Numbered from the stretch's first letter, positions 41,662-52,429 are shown. The stretch is DNA of 64,000 nucleotides from Prochlorococcus sp. AG-402-I20 (GCA_003216975.1 QCHY01000003.1:96908-160907); one strand, 5' to 3'. Notes: generated by a model not told the origin, from the sequence alone. A program made the numbers and translations.

Positions 41662-43110
41662 TTAAGCAGCTAAATTACCACTGATCAATTTATTATTAAT
41701 GTATTTTAAAAATAAATTTGTACATATCTTATTAATATCTCCTGCTCCCATAATTAGAATTAAGTCTTTTTCAATTGTATGTTCTTTTATTAGATTTATT
41801 AAATTCTGATTATTATCTAGAGTATATATTTCTAGATTAGGTTTTAATTTTTTTATTTCATCTCCAATAGTCTTATTACTTATTCCTTCGATTTCAACTT
41901 CTCCGGCAGAGTAAATTGGTGTTATGAATACTAAATCAGATTTACTTAGGCTTTTTGCAAATTCCTTGTGAAATTTTTGAGTTCTACTATACCGATGAGG
42001 TTGAAATATAGTAACTAATCTTTTAGGTGTTATTTTTGAAAGGTTATGTTTTTTCTTAATGATAGTAGAGGCAATTGATATCGCAGCATCAATTTCGGTA
42101 GGATGATGAGCATAATCTTCAATTATTATTCTGTTTTTCCATGATCCTTTATTTTCAAATCTTCTTGAAGGTAGCTGTAAATTATTAATTCCTTTATTTA
42201 TGTCTTTAAAATCAATTCCAGCTATTCTACATGCAGCTATAGCAGCAACTGCATTGCTTAAATTGTGTATTCCAGGCACAGGTATTTTTATGATATCAAT
42301 AAATTTTTCTTTTTCATAATATTCAGCCACGATTTCATAACCATTAGATTCTTTTGGAATTAGTGCAAAATCTATATTACTAATTTTTTCAATCGAAAAC
42401 CATTTTGAATCTGCTATATTATGTCTAAGATTCTCACAGTCAAAATTGGTAATTAAGTATTCACATTTTTGAGAGAATTTTTTCATAGTTTTTATTAAAT
42501 CTTCTAGGTCTACATAATGATCAACGTGTTCAAGCTCTAAATTAGTTATTACTCCGATGTTTGGATTAAATTTTACTAATGATCCGTCTGATTCATCTGC
42601 TTCTGCAATTAAGAATTCACCATCACTAACATTATAGTTTTTTTTGTATAGAGGTACTATTCCACCAATGATGGCTGTTGGATTCCTTTTTGCATAAGAA
42701 AATAATGTTGTAATATAAGTACTTGTTGTTGTTTTACCATGAGATCCTGAGACAATTATTGATCTCTTTTGTTCAATTAAAAACGCTAATATTTCAGAAC
42801 GATGATTGATTTTTAAATTATATTTTTTTGCTTTAGATAATTCTAAATTATCTTCATGTATTGCTGAACTTCTAACAATTAATATATCTTTTCCATGAAC
42901 TTCAAGAATTTTGTCGATATTAGATTCATCTTGAGTTTGAAAGATATTAATATGATTTTCGGCTAATTTTTTTAAAGTCAGGCTTTTTGTTTTGTCTGAG
43001 CCAGATATAGAGTATCCATTTTTAGCAAGAATCATTGCAAGAGCAGACATGCCAATACCTCCTATTCCAATAAAGTGAATATGAGGTGGTAACTTTTGTG
43101 TCTTCTTCAA
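41662..43110 (-). CDS. murC: UDP-N-acetylmuramate-L-alanine ligase
   Basis: Adds L-Ala to UDP-MurNAc using ATP. The Rossmann start [18 protein letters not shown], the ATP loop [28 protein letters not shown] and [12 protein letters not shown] are the Mur-ligase landmarks. It is 482 aa, first in the murC-murB pair, and diverges from gap2 across a 185-bp region. Confidence 0.95.
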   Translation of the reverse strand: MKKTQKLPPHIHFIGIGGIGMSALAMILAKNGYSISGSDKTKSLTLKKLAENHINIFQTQDESNIDKILEVHGKDILIVRSSAIHEDNLELSKAKKYNLKINHRSEILAFLIEQKRSIIVSGSHGKTTTSTYITTLFSYAKRNPTAIIGGIVPLYKKNYNVSDGEFLIAEADESDGSLVKFNPNIGVITNLELEHVDHYVDLEDLIKTMKKFSQKCEYLITNFDCENLRHNIADSKWFSIEKISNIDFALIPKESNGYEIVAEYYEKEKFIDIIKIPVPGIHNLSNAVAAIAACRIAGIDFKDINKGINNLQLPSRRFENKGSWKNRIIIEDYAHHPTEIDAAISIASTIIKKKHNLSKITPKRLVTIFQPHRYSRTQKFHKEFAKSLSKSDLVFITPIYSAGEVEIEGISNKTIGDEIKKLKPNLEIYTLDNNQNLINLIKEHTIEKDLILIMGAGDINKICTNLFLKYINNKLISGNLAA

Positions 43111-43295
43111 TGTCGCTTGAGTGACGAGTGAAAGATAACTCTTCGTGGATCTAAAGGCACATTTTTTAAAGAATTAGAGAGTTTTTGTACTTTTTATTTC
43201 CTTAACGCTTCAATTATTTTGCAAAATGCACAGAAAATGATCATCGTTCTGTATGATCAGCGGCCAGTAGCTTATGCGGTTTTACCGTTTTTGAA

Positions 43296-44318
43296 ATGAC
43301 TTTGCGTGTTGCGATTAATGGTTTCGGAAGAATTGGACGCAATTTTATGCGTTGTTGGCTGAGCAGGGGTGCAAATACAAATATTGAGGTTGTCGGTATT
43401 AACGTCACTTCTGATCCAAAGACCTGTGCCCACCTGCTCAAATATGACTCTATTCTGGGTGCTATTAACAATGCTGAAATCTCACATACTGATGATACAT
43501 TTCAAATTAATGGTAAAACTATTAAATGTTATTCAGATAGAAACCCATTAAATCTCCCTTGGAAAGAGTGGGGAATTGATCTAGTAATTGAATCAACAGG
43601 TGTCTTTAATACAGATGTTGGTGCTAGTAAGCATTTACAAGTTGGAGCTAAGAAGGTAATTCTTACAGCACCTGGTAAGGGTGATGGAGTAGGTACGTAT
43701 GTGGTTGGTGTTAATGCTGATCAATATTCTCATGAAGATTTTGATATTCTCAGTAATGCAAGTTGCACCACCAACTGTTTAGCTCCGATAGTAAAAGTTT
43801 TAGATCAAAAGTTGGGCATTAACAAAGGCCTAATGACCACAATTCATAGTTACACGGGAGATCAAAGAATTCTGGATAATGCTCATCGTGATTTACGTCG
43901 TGCAAGAGCTGCCGCAATGAATTTGGTTCCTACATCAACTGGAGCAGCAAAAGCTGTTGCTCTTGTTTATCCAGAAATGAAAGGGAAACTAACTGGTATT
44001 GCGATGAGAGTTCCCACTCCCAATGTTTCTGCAGTGGATTTGGTTTTTGAATCAAAACGTAAAACTAGTGCAGAAGAGGTCAATGCATTATTGAAAACAG
44101 CTTCACTGGGAGAAATGAAAGGAATCATCAAATACGGTGATCTACCTTTGGTTTCTACTGATTATGCTGGAACTAATGAATCAACAATTGTTGATGAAGC
44201 TTTAACGATGTGTATAGATGACAATATGGTTAAAGTTTTAGCTTGGTATGACAATGAGTGGGGTTATAGCCAAAGGGTTGTTGATTTAGCTGAAATTGTT
44301 GCTCAGAAATGGAAATAA
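43296..44318 (+). CDS. gap2: Glyceraldehyde-3-phosphate dehydrogenase, Gap2 type
   Basis: Tetrameric enzyme of the Calvin cycle and gluconeogenesis. It has the NAD(P)-binding start [17 protein letters not shown], the catalytic cysteine in [12 protein letters not shown] and the C-terminal [15 protein letters not shown], at 340 aa. Picocyanobacteria normally keep the NADP-using Gap2 for carbon fixation. It diverges from murC. The upstream region contains TATGAT at 43252-43257, a possible -10 element. Confidence 0.95.
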   Translation: MTLRVAINGFGRIGRNFMRCWLSRGANTNIEVVGINVTSDPKTCAHLLKYDSILGAINNAEISHTDDTFQINGKTIKCYSDRNPLNLPWKEWGIDLVIESTGVFNTDVGASKHLQVGAKKVILTAPGKGDGVGTYVVGVNADQYSHEDFDILSNASCTTNCLAPIVKVLDQKLGINKGLMTTIHSYTGDQRILDNAHRDLRRARAAAMNLVPTSTGAAKAVALVYPEMKGKLTGIAMRVPTPNVSAVDLVFESKRKTSAEEVNALLKTASLGEMKGIIKYGDLPLVSTDYAGTNESTIVDEALTMCIDDNMVKVLAWYDNEWGYSQRVVDLAEIVAQKWK

Positions 44319-44332
44319 ATTTCAATATCAAC

Positions 44333-45316
44333 TTAAAAATGTTGAAATCGACTCGATTGTTCAATATTAATTTGTTCTAAGTTATCCCAGAAAATATTGG
44401 GTTTACCTTCTTTTATAAACCCAATAATATGGGCAGATCTGAATTTTTTTAAAAAAGCTTCAGCCCATTCCTTAGGAATACTTAGTATCAATCGATAGTC
44501 TTCTCCTCCATTAAGGACCCACTCATTCCACGAGGGGTCTTTTGGCCAATCAGGATCTGTAAGAATAGAAGTTTTTGATAAGACTGCCTGGCAATTACTG
44601 CTTTGGCAAATTCCTCTAATTGATTCCATAAGCCCATCACTGCTATCAGTCCCTGCGGCTCTCCAACTAGCTGACTTAGGCTTGCACTCCTTGAGTGCTT
44701 TGAGTGCCTCTACAGCTGGATATGGACGTTTATGTGAATTGATAGCTCTATCCATAAGCTGAGGACTTATTTGTACCTCACTAGGTAGTTTTCCTGATGT
44801 TAAAAGCGCTAAACCTAACCTGCTTAATCCGTGGACTCCGGTACTAACTAAAAAATCTCCTGGTAAAGCATTGCCTCTATGCAGTTTCGGCAGGTTCATT
44901 TCTCCAATTGCTGTAATTGAAATCATTTTTGTTTCTCCACTAGAGCAATCTCCACCAATTATTTCTCCTCCATATTTATGCATCGCTTCCGACATTCCTT
45001 CATATAGATCTTCTACCCATTTCCAATGTGTGTTGGGTGGTAAAACAAGCCCAACAGTAAATGCGGTTATGTTTTCTGAACCGCTGCAAACAAGATCAGA
45101 AATATTTGTAGTAATACATTTCCAGCCAATATCTTTCGCATTAGATATATCTTCAGAGAAATGAATTTTCTCTACAAGCAAGTCAGTATTAATTAATAAA
45201 CTTTTGTTGATTATATTTATTTCTGCAATATCATCATCTATCTGCCCAGATCGCATAAATTTTTTTAAACGATTTAGTAATTCTATTTCACCTAAATCTT
45301 TAATGGTAATTGCCAC
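44333..45316 (-). CDS. thiL: Thiamine-monophosphate kinase
   Basis: Phosphorylates thiamine monophosphate to the active diphosphate. It is a PurM-like ATPase with NTDLLVEKIHF, IIGGDCSSGE and AAGTDSSDGLMESI, the metal/ATP aspartates. It is 327 aa. It converges on gap2 (14-bp gap) and is downstream of the cyclophilin gene. Confidence 0.9.
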   Translation of the reverse strand: MAITIKDLGEIELLNRLKKFMRSGQIDDDIAEINIINKSLLINTDLLVEKIHFSEDISNAKDIGWKCITTNISDLVCSGSENITAFTVGLVLPPNTHWKWVEDLYEGMSEAMHKYGGEIIGGDCSSGETKMISITAIGEMNLPKLHRGNALPGDFLVSTGVHGLSRLGLALLTSGKLPSEVQISPQLMDRAINSHKRPYPAVEALKALKECKPKSASWRAAGTDSSDGLMESIRGICQSSNCQAVLSKTSILTDPDWPKDPSWNEWVLNGGEDYRLILSIPKEWAEAFLKKFRSAHIIGFIKEGKPNIFWDNLEQINIEQSSRFQHF

Positions 45317-45328
45317 TTTCTTTGAAAT

Positions 45329-46405
45329 CTAAGCTTTAAGTTTTAGATTTTCTGAACCACTTAATACTTTAATTTCAATAATTTTATCATCTACCCCAAG
45401 TTTATTTAATATCTCCGAACCTTCTATTACGTAGCCAAAAGCTGCGTTTCTTCCATCAATCAGATTACGTCCAGCTGGATTTAATTCAGCTTCATATAGG
45501 AAGAAGAAAAACTGAGATGAGCCATCATTTAAATCTGTATCAGAGTGAGCCCATCCAAGTGTTCCTAAGGTTGCGAAAGGAAGTACAGGGATTTCTGTAT
45601 AAAGACCAACTTCCTCGAAAGTTTGTCCATACAGTGTCTCTTCAGCATTAGGTGTTCTTATTTCTAATGGAACTCTTCTCAACTCATTATTAGCAGGATC
45701 TATATATCCAATCGCTTCTCCTTGAGGATCACCTGTTTGAAGAATAAAAAATTCTTCAGCTCTGTTAATTGGTAACCCATCGTAAAAACCCTTCAATGAG
45801 AGATCTATAAATGTACCAGCTGTTAATGGAGCATTATAACCATCAATAATTGCATTCATATTTCCTTTTGATGTTTTTATTTCTACATTTGCTCTGCCTA
45901 ATAGTCTTGGTAAATTATCATATTCACTTGGTATATTATAGGGAAAATTATTAGTGATTAGAAGAGATTCTAAGTCATCAATTGTCTTTAAACTTTTACG
46001 TCTGACTTGTAGAAATGAGGCTTTATTTTTTTCGTTAGATATTTGCCCTAATTCATCAAGCTCTGCTTTTAAATTAGAAAGTAGATTATCCGCTTGTTCT
46101 TTATTTTCCTCTGGTATTGAGTTAAGAATTTGATTTTTTCTGTTACTTACTAAGAATTGACTTCTTGAGGTGGCTTTGTTGATAGCTGACCATCGACTTC
46201 CTCTTAGATCGTCGCTTGTATCCTCTAGTTTGTTTTGTAATTCACGTAATTCTTTTTGGTCAATCGGTAAAGAATTTCTTAAGATTGCATATGGATCTTT
46301 TTGTCGATTACCATTCGGAAGGCTTGCAACGGCAGGGTCAATCCATGGAGAGCTTAGAGAAAATAGGATTGTTATCAGGGCAAGAATGCAAATCTTTTTT
46401 GCCAT
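45329..46405 (-). CDS. Exported cyclophilin-type prolyl isomerase
   Basis: 358 aa with a signal peptide (ICILALITILFSLSSPWIDPAVASL). An N-terminal all-helical domain (about 35-150) resembles the PsbQ-like bundle of TLP40/CYP38. The C-terminal cyclophilin barrel carries FIDLSLKGFYDGLPINR, LGWAHSDTDLNDGSSQFFFF and RNAAFGYVIEG. Export places it in the thylakoid lumen or periplasm; plant relatives help assemble photosystem II. Active-site residues are only partly conserved, so isomerase activity is uncertain. It diverges from efp. Confidence 0.88.
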   Translation of the reverse strand: MAKKICILALITILFSLSSPWIDPAVASLPNGNRQKDPYAILRNSLPIDQKELRELQNKLEDTSDDLRGSRWSAINKATSRSQFLVSNRKNQILNSIPEENKEQADNLLSNLKAELDELGQISNEKNKASFLQVRRKSLKTIDDLESLLITNNFPYNIPSEYDNLPRLLGRANVEIKTSKGNMNAIIDGYNAPLTAGTFIDLSLKGFYDGLPINRAEEFFILQTGDPQGEAIGYIDPANNELRRVPLEIRTPNAEETLYGQTFEEVGLYTEIPVLPFATLGTLGWAHSDTDLNDGSSQFFFFLYEAELNPAGRNLIDGRNAAFGYVIEGSEILNKLGVDDKIIEIKVLSGSENLKLKA

Positions 46406-46468
46406 GTTAATTCTATGTTTTGCATGACTTTGGCACAGACTTATGATCGTTTGGTATCTTTTGTGTGA

Positions 46469-47032
46469 ATGATTTCAAGTAACGACTTTCGCACTGGCAC
46501 TACAATCGAGTTAGACGGTGCAGTTTGGCGTGTTATTGAATTTCTACATGTCAAGCCTGGTAAAGGTTCTGCGTTTGTCAGAACTAAGTTAAAAGCCGTT
46601 GTGAGCGGTAGTGTTGTCGAGAAGACTTTTAGGGCTGGTGAAATGGTTCCACAGGCTCTATTGGAAAAATCTAAGTTGCAACACACATACATGGATGGAG
46701 ATGATTTTGTATTTATGGATATGACTTCTTATGAAGAAACACGTCTAACTGCTAAACAAATTGGAGAAAGTCGGAAATATCTAAAGGAGGGGATGGAGGT
46801 TAATGTAGTGTCCTGGAATGAAAAACCTCTTGAAGTTGAATTGCCCAATTCAGTTGTTTTAGAAATAAAAGAAACTGATCCTGGGGTAAAAGGTGACACT
46901 GCTTCGGGAGGTACAAAGCCTGCAATCTTGGAAACAGGAGCTCAAGTAATGGTTCCATTATTTATTTCAATTGGTGAGAAAATTCGAGTAGACACTCGAA
47001 ATGACAGTTATCTAGGCCGAGAAACACAATGA
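46469..47032 (+). CDS. efp: Elongation factor P
   Basis: Relieves ribosome stalling at proline runs. It opens [41 protein letters not shown], with the modifiable loop PGKGSA carrying the lysine, and has the three-barrel layout at 187 aa. Its stop overlaps the accB ATG (ATGA), coupling the two genes. Confidence 0.96.
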   Translation: MISSNDFRTGTTIELDGAVWRVIEFLHVKPGKGSAFVRTKLKAVVSGSVVEKTFRAGEMVPQALLEKSKLQHTYMDGDDFVFMDMTSYEETRLTAKQIGESRKYLKEGMEVNVVSWNEKPLEVELPNSVVLEIKETDPGVKGDTASGGTKPAILETGAQVMVPLFISIGEKIRVDTRNDSYLGRETQ

Positions 47033-47526
47033 CTATGAATCTTGATCACGAAGAGCTTCATCGCTTATTGGCAACTTTAGCTGAGAGCGATATTCAAGAG
47101 TTTCGACTTGAAGGAGAAGATTTTTACTTGGAAGTTAAACGCAATCTTGGTAATTCTTCAGATTCAATAACTTCACCAAAGAAAACTACATCAGAAGAGA
47201 TTGATCTCCCCTCCCCTCAACGTAAAATTGAGGCCTCCACAGTACCAAGTACGCCTCCTCCTTCTGTTCCAGGATCACGCTCTGATTTGGTTGAAGTAAC
47301 TGCTCCTATGGTTGGGACCTTTTATCGCGCACCAGGGCCAGAAGAGCCTCCTTTCGTGGAAATCGGATCGAGAATCAGTGTTGGACAAGCTGTATGTATT
47401 CTTGAGGCAATGAAATTAATGAATGAATTAGAGTCAGAGGTGAGTGGTGAAGTTATTGAAATTCTTGTTGAGAATGGAACACCAGTTGAGTTTGGTCAAG
47501 TTTTAATGAGATTAAAACCAGTTTAA
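47029..47526 (+). CDS. accB: Biotin carboxyl carrier protein of acetyl-CoA carboxylase
   Basis: Carries carboxybiotin for malonyl-CoA synthesis. A 165-aa protein with an N-terminal helix, a Pro/Ser linker ([21 protein letters not shown]) and a C-terminal biotinyl domain containing the biotin lysine in [11 protein letters not shown]. It overlaps efp by 4 bp. It converges on pdxA with a 9-bp gap. Confidence 0.95.
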   Translation: MTMNLDHEELHRLLATLAESDIQEFRLEGEDFYLEVKRNLGNSSDSITSPKKTTSEEIDLPSPQRKIEASTVPSTPPPSVPGSRSDLVEVTAPMVGTFYRAPGPEEPPFVEIGSRISVGQAVCILEAMKLMNELESEVSGEVIEILVENGTPVEFGQVLMRLKPV

Positions 47527-47535
47527 ATGTATTTC

Positions 47536-48591
47536 TTATCTAGAAAGAAGCCAGGCATTATTGATTGCAGCAACCATGCTTGTTTCTCTTGCTTTGAACT
47601 TACCTGCAATATCAAGTGCAGTGCCATGATCAGGGGATGTCCTAACAAAAGGTAGCCCAAGAGTTGTATTAACAGCTTCATCAAAGGCAATCAGCTTTAC
47701 TGGTATGAGACCTTGATCGTGATACAAAGCAAGAATTCCATCTGGTGCATTATTCTTGTTGTTTGAAGTGTCATTCCATGCATTTGCCGATGAAATCCAG
47801 CAGGTATCTGGAGGCATTGGCCCACGAATTTGGATAGTTGGATTATCTGACTTCCATTGATTTAAAACAGGGATAACTAATTTTTCTTCTTCTATTCCAA
47901 TCTTTCCTTCTTCTCCCGCATGGGGATTTAAACCAGCTATCTGTATTAATGGTTTTTCCTTAAACTGACGACAAAAATTCAATAAAGTATTTAACTTATA
48001 TGTAATTAATTCTTTTGTTAATTTATTATTTATTTCATTAACAGGTATATGTGTTGTAGCTAATAAAGTATTAAATCTCCATCCATTATTTGGTGATATT
48101 GCTGTAAAAAGCATAGATGTTTTTTTGTTAGTTAATTTACCTAATAGTTCAGTTTGTCCTGCAAATTTATGCCCAGCTTTGTGCCATGCAATTTTTGAAA
48201 TAGGTGCTGTAACAAGCGCTTTCCCTTTTCCTTCTAAAAGTATATTAGTGGCATTCACGAGCCATCTAAAACTTGCTGAGCCACTATGTTTATTAACTAT
48301 TCCTGGAGTGATTTTATTTTCTAACGGTATATCAACAATATCCAGTTCTTTTGGATCAGGGATATTATTTACTCCGTGATTAATTAACTTTGTATAAGTT
48401 TGATAAATATTATTTTTGCAGCCAACTAGTAAAGGCTGTATTTTCTCATTTAAGTACTTTGAACCTAGAGCTTTGAGTGTTATTTCAGTTCCTATTCCTG
48501 CGGGGTCACCCAGTGCAATAATAAGAGTATTTTTATTATCCTTTGGTATTTGAAATTGTTTCATATTTCGATGTATTTTATAAAAAAACAT
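47536..48591 (-). CDS. pdxA: 4-hydroxythreonine-4-phosphate dehydrogenase
   Basis: NAD-dependent step of the DXP-type vitamin B6 pathway. The start-side ALGDPAGIGTEI, metal-binding histidines (GHKFAGQTELLG, ALYHDQGLIPVKL) and FVRTSPDHGTALDIAG are present. The start could be the listed ATG or the ATG nine codons later (MKQFQIPK); I keep the longer form with low certainty on that point. It is downstream of the SDR-like gene on the minus strand. Confidence 0.93.
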   Translation of the reverse strand: MFFYKIHRNMKQFQIPKDNKNTLIIALGDPAGIGTEITLKALGSKYLNEKIQPLLVGCKNNIYQTYTKLINHGVNNIPDPKELDIVDIPLENKITPGIVNKHSGSASFRWLVNATNILLEGKGKALVTAPISKIAWHKAGHKFAGQTELLGKLTNKKTSMLFTAISPNNGWRFNTLLATTHIPVNEINNKLTKELITYKLNTLLNFCRQFKEKPLIQIAGLNPHAGEEGKIGIEEEKLVIPVLNQWKSDNPTIQIRGPMPPDTCWISSANAWNDTSNNKNNAPDGILALYHDQGLIPVKLIAFDEAVNTTLGLPFVRTSPDHGTALDIAGKFKARETSMVAAINNAWLLSR

Positions 48592-48621
48592 TAATTAGGT
48601 TAATTTGCAAAATAAAGAATT

Positions 48622-49509
48622 TTATAATTTTGAGAAACAATGTTTTAACCCAGATTTAAAATCAGGGTGAATTAAAGAATAGCCAAGTTTTTTACATAAC
48701 AACTGATTATCAACTTTTCGATTCTCTTCCCAAAAAGATAGTGCCATTGGGCTCATTGTTTTTTTCGCAACTTCAAAAGGTATTGTTGATGGTAGAGATT
48801 TTTTGGCTATTTTCGCTGCAAAAGCTATCACCTCAAGATTATTTGTTGGCAAGTTATCAGCCACATTAATTACAGGTGGATTCTTGCCTTGGGAAAAGAG
48901 ATTAATTAAAAATAAGACAGATCCAGCAATATCATCGACATGAATTCTTGAAAATACTTGTCCAGGTTTATCAATCATTTTTGTCGTGCCATTCGAGAGA
49001 CTTTCAAATGCAGATCTTCCAGGTCCGTAAATACCTGGCAATCTTAGTATTTGAAGAGGAAGTTTTGTTTCTACCCATTGCTGCTCGCAAGATAATCTAC
49101 GAATACTTCTTTCTTGTTGAGGATTAGGAGAGGTATTTTCATTGACCCAGCTACCTTTTGTATCTCCGTATACACCAGTTGTCGACAAGTAACCCACCCA
49201 CTTTAAATTTTTTGTATTCAGCAATTGATTTTTAATTTTAAGCAGTACGGGATCTTCTCCATTTAACAAAGGTGGTATACAACTTAAGACATGTGTTGCT
49301 CCCTCGAAAATTTCATTAGAACATTCTTGATCAGCGTTAAATATAAAATCAGCTCCTTTGCTATTTTCTCTTCTTCTACTGCACAAAACTTTTGTTCCTA
49401 ACTGTCTTGCTACACGTGCGATTCTTTGACCACTAAATCCGCCTCCAAATATGATTAATTTTGATTTAGGGGGCAGAGGATCTAATCGCTTGACAATATC
49501 TTCTATCAT
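48622..49509 (-). CDS. NAD(P)-binding epimerase/SDR-like protein
   Basis: About 295 aa from the internal ATG (MIEDIVKRL). The Rossmann loop reads IIFGGGFSGQRIARVARQLG. The middle has YLSTTGVYGD and the C-terminal half has RLPGIYGPGRSAFE and RIHVDDIAGSVLFLI. It is an extended SDR of the nucleoside-diphosphate-sugar-epimerase type (YeeZ-like); the substrate is unknown. The track's longer start would overlap the divergent small gene at 49542, so the shorter start is preferred. Confidence 0.82.
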   Translation of the reverse strand: MIEDIVKRLDPLPPKSKLIIFGGGFSGQRIARVARQLGTKVLCSRRRENSKGADFIFNADQECSNEIFEGATHVLSCIPPLLNGEDPVLLKIKNQLLNTKNLKWVGYLSTTGVYGDTKGSWVNENTSPNPQQERSIRRLSCEQQWVETKLPLQILRLPGIYGPGRSAFESLSNGTTKMIDKPGQVFSRIHVDDIAGSVLFLINLFSQGKNPPVINVADNLPTNNLEVIAFAAKIAKKSLPSTIPFEVAKKTMSPMALSFWEENRKVDNQLLCKKLGYSLIHPDFKSGLKHCFSKL

Positions 49510-49541
49510 TAGTACAAATGTATTATGTTGGTTATTTAGCA

Positions 49542-49766
49542 ATGATTGCTTCTTATTTAAAGCCTAGTCTGAATTCCATTAATGGTACTAGCAAATTAAG
49601 GAACGAAAAAAGATTATATATACAAAAGAAAAATCAAAACTTTGTAAAACCTTTGATGGCCTCGATTTGCTTTCTTCTTTGTACAATTGTTGTCCCTGAG
49701 AAGCCCTCTCAATTTGCCTCCATTTGTGAAAAATATAATTCTTCAGCAGCTTGTCAAGTTTGGTAG
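49542..49766 (+). CDS. Small conserved single-pass protein
   Basis: About 74 aa from the ATG at 49542 (MIASYLKPSL). A basic region precedes a membrane segment (PLMASICFLLCTIVVP), then EKPSQFASICEKYNSSAACQVW. The Cys-containing tail ending SSxACQVW is one I associate with a small picocyanobacterial conserved protein. Its start is divergent from the SDR-like gene, and it converges on the HNH gene with a 4-bp gap. Function unknown. Confidence 0.65.
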   Translation: MIASYLKPSLNSINGTSKLRNEKRLYIQKKNQNFVKPLMASICFLLCTIVVPEKPSQFASICEKYNSSAACQVW

Positions 49767-49770
49767 ACCT

Positions 49771-50187
49771 TTAAGCTGCTTGCCAGGAAAAATTTAAATC
49801 TTTGTTCAATTTGGATTTTGAGCTTTCTAGACTTTTATTCTGTTTAGGCTGAGCCCATTTTAGAAGTCTTAAAGCTAATCTTACGTCTCCTTCAGTCCAC
49901 GCTCTTATTGCCATGGAGCGTCTTGGATCGTAAAAACGTTGTTTTCTGTACCATTCAAATGCGTCATTATCTGTTTTGCTTCCATTACACGAAAGGCAGG
50001 CAGGTACACAATTTTCAGTGATGCTTAACCCACCTTTACTTCGAGGTAAGACATGGTCAATTGATTCTGAATTTTGCCCACAATATATACATCTTTTACC
50101 GGTAAATTCATGTAATGATTTACGCCATCTTCGGTCACGTAGTTTTGGGCATAGATCTTCCAAGAAAACCGCATCCCTGTTATGCAT
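49771..50187 (-). CDS. HNH endonuclease-like protein
   Basis: 138 aa. The HNH/zinc layout is clear: CIYCGQNSESIDHVLPRSKGG, then ENCVPACLSCNGSKTD, giving two CxxC pairs around DH and N. The N-terminal LCPKLRDRRWRKSLHEF and C-terminal FYDPRRSMAIRAWTEGDVRLALRLLKWAQP are typical of a short cyanobacterial HNH family found in the core genome. It is not linked to an intron or mobile element here. The cellular substrate is unknown. Confidence 0.88.
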   Translation of the reverse strand: MHNRDAVFLEDLCPKLRDRRWRKSLHEFTGKRCIYCGQNSESIDHVLPRSKGGLSITENCVPACLSCNGSKTDNDAFEWYRKQRFYDPRRSMAIRAWTEGDVRLALRLLKWAQPKQNKSLESSKSKLNKDLNFSWQAA

Positions 50188-50329
50188 ACGTAGTAATTAA
50201 CTAATTGAATTCTGCCTTGATCGACCAAGAAGTCAATGTATCGAAAATTGCATTTTTAGATTTTATAAGATTAATTTTTTTGAATTAGAGTTACTTCCTT
50301 GCTTTTGTATTTATATATACTTAATTTAA

Positions 50330-50752
50330 TTAATAATTATAACGATCAATATATTTTCCTTTAGGAGTTTTTTCTGTGTTCTCGTTTGATGAAGTAACTT
50401 CATTTTCTAATTCTTGATTGTTTCTAACCTTTATTGTGCTTGAGTCACCTGTATATAGATCTCCTAAATAATTAATGCAATCTTCATATTTTGTAGGATC
50501 TTGAACTACTTCTTCAACAATTAATGAGGCAGCTTGTTTTGGAGAAGTTTTGAATAAACCTTGCTTTTTATTTTTTATAAATTGATAAGCTGCTTGCCAG
50601 CTGGGTTCATGAGTGTTGCCTCCATTCCTCATAAAGCAATATATATCTGCTCCGTTTGTGATAGCTGCGTTAACTTTCAAGCCTAAAGTGCTACCGCACA
50701 CTAAACACATTATTGAAATTGGTAAAAAGTTTCGCTTTATCCCAAATAGCAT
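50330..50752 (-). CDS. Secreted conserved hypothetical protein
   Basis: 140 aa with a signal peptide (FLPISIMCLVCGSTLGLKVNAA). The mature part begins ITNGADIYCFMRNGGNTHEPSWQAAYQFIKNKK and contains two cysteines (YCFMRNGG, YEDCINYLGDLY), probably a disulfide pair. A polar tail follows. I recognise it as a picocyanobacterial conserved exported protein but cannot give a function. Confidence 0.75.
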   Translation of the reverse strand: MLFGIKRNFLPISIMCLVCGSTLGLKVNAAITNGADIYCFMRNGGNTHEPSWQAAYQFIKNKKQGLFKTSPKQAASLIVEEVVQDPTKYEDCINYLGDLYTGDSSTIKVRNNQELENEVTSSNENTEKTPKGKYIDRYNY

Positions 50753-50983
50753 GATTTTAAGAGAATTATCAATTTTAAATTATCTATTTTTCTTTCTTCT
50801 GTCTAGCTTTAGTTAGTATTAGTTTTTTCGTTTTATTATCTAATTTTGATGAATTTTGTTATGAAAATAATCGTTAAATGAATTTTTTTTACTTTTGATC
50901 TCGCTCATTTTTTTAATATGACTAAAATATCCCTTTTTTGATATAGTGATTTCACAAAATTGTTTGTACTTACAAATTTAATA

Positions 50984-51172
50984 ATGAACGCAGTACAAGT
51001 AAAAAAACAAGCATTTTTAAAAGAGGCTGGTTATTTCTTTAAGAATGCATCAGTGCATGCTGATGAAGGAGATTTGCAATCATGTGCTGGTTTGATCTTG
51101 AAAGCACTCGATAAAGAGAGAAGGGCTGGTGGGGTTGGACCTCAAGTCCTTCATCTAATTAAAACTACATAG
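50984..51172 (+). CDS. Small conserved picocyanobacterial protein
   Basis: 62 aa from the ATG at 50984 (MNAVQVKKQAFLKEAGYF); the eight residues before it in the track begin with a poor start. It is helical and charged: AGYFFKNASVHADEGDLQSCAGLILKALDKERRAGGVGPQVLHLIK. The helix-turn-helix-like pair of helices is TPR-like in character. It lies alone between two minus-strand genes. Function unknown. Confidence 0.75.
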   Translation: MNAVQVKKQAFLKEAGYFFKNASVHADEGDLQSCAGLILKALDKERRAGGVGPQVLHLIKTT

Positions 51173-51195
51173 TTATGTTATTAATTTTGCAAATA

Positions 51196-52350
51196 TTATT
51201 CGTTATTTAGTATGGAAATTGTTTTTGCAATACCTTGGCCAATTGGGACGTTGGTTTTACCCATTTTATGAAGAGTGCTTTCTAATGCTGATATGACACT
51301 AATAATATCTCTATCATTAACAAATCCTAAATGACCGATTCTAAAGATTTTTCCTTTTAAGTGATCTTGTCCTCCAGCAAGGAGTATGTCGAAGTCATTC
51401 TTTATTGCTTTTCTTATATTTTCTGCATCTATATTCTCAGGCTCGACAGCTGTTATTGCTGGACTGCCAAAATTTTCTTTTGTAAATAGTTTTAGTCCCA
51501 TTGCTTTGATTCCTTCTTGCGTTGCTCTTTGATGGCGACTGTGACGTGTAAATATATTATTTAACCCTTCTTTTTGCATCATTGTTAGTGATGCTTCCAA
51601 AGCAAAATATAAATTGATTGCTGGTGTAAAAGGATTGCTATTTTTATTTACTGTCTTTAAATATTGTTTTAAATCTAAATAAAATTTAGGTAAATCTGAT
51701 TGATCGTTTGCTTCCCATGCTCTTTTGCTCATAGCAACAAAACTAAGACCAGGTGGAATCATATAACCTTTTTGAGAACCTGAAGCTATGACATCGATTC
51801 CCCATTCATCCATTGGAATATTACATGCACCGAGACTTGTTACACAATCAGCAATAGTAATAGCTTTACCATGATTTTTTACTTCGTTATTAATTGATTT
51901 AAGATCATTAATGACTCCTGTTGAAGTTTCTGAGTGAGTTAAAATTACTGCTTTTATTTGTTTATTATTGTCTTCTTCAAGAATATTCTTGAATTGATTT
52001 GGATTAAGAGGAACTCCCCAATCAGCTTTTACTACTTTTACATCTAGCCCATATGCTTTTGCAACTTTTACCCATCTTTCACCAAATTTTCCATTAACGC
52101 CGCATATGACTTGATCGCCTTTGCTTAATGTATTAATTATTCCTGCCTCCATTGCGGCTGTTCCACTTCCTGTAATTGTTAGGACGTCTGCAGTTGTTTG
52201 GTGAAGCCATTTTAATTGCTCAGTTGTTTTTTGAACAATGTTTTGAAAATCTCCACTCCTATGACCTATCGGGTGTCTACTCATAGAACTCAAAACATTT
52301 TCTGGTACCGGTGTTGGTCCAGGAATCATTAGATTGAGTTTGTCTTTCAT
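51196..52350 (-). CDS. Class V aminotransferase (alanine/serine-glyoxylate type)
   Basis: 384-aa PLP enzyme. It opens MIPGPTPVPENVLSSMSRHPIGHRS, continues ITGSGTAAMEAGI and THSETSTGV, and has the PLP lysine in ASGSQKGYMIPPGL. This is the pattern of alanine-glyoxylate/serine-glyoxylate aminotransferases, which in cyanobacteria fit photorespiratory glyoxylate removal. It is often annotated as soluble hydrogenase small subunit. It diverges from cbiD. Confidence 0.9.
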   Translation of the reverse strand: MKDKLNLMIPGPTPVPENVLSSMSRHPIGHRSGDFQNIVQKTTEQLKWLHQTTADVLTITGSGTAAMEAGIINTLSKGDQVICGVNGKFGERWVKVAKAYGLDVKVVKADWGVPLNPNQFKNILEEDNNKQIKAVILTHSETSTGVINDLKSINNEVKNHGKAITIADCVTSLGACNIPMDEWGIDVIASGSQKGYMIPPGLSFVAMSKRAWEANDQSDLPKFYLDLKQYLKTVNKNSNPFTPAINLYFALEASLTMMQKEGLNNIFTRHSRHQRATQEGIKAMGLKLFTKENFGSPAITAVEPENIDAENIRKAIKNDFDILLAGGQDHLKGKIFRIGHLGFVNDRDIISVISALESTLHKMGKTNVPIGQGIAKTISILNNE

Positions 52351-52429
52351 TTACTTATTTAAATCTAGATTATTATTATTTTAAAAAATTAATTAGGGAA
52401 TTTCCTTTATCGTCAGCTCTTCCAATGAT

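Noticed and set aside
43241-43471. Minus-strand 76-aa ORF overlapping the gap2 start
   Set aside because: Antisense to the conserved GAPDH N-terminus and spans its promoter; no family resemblance.
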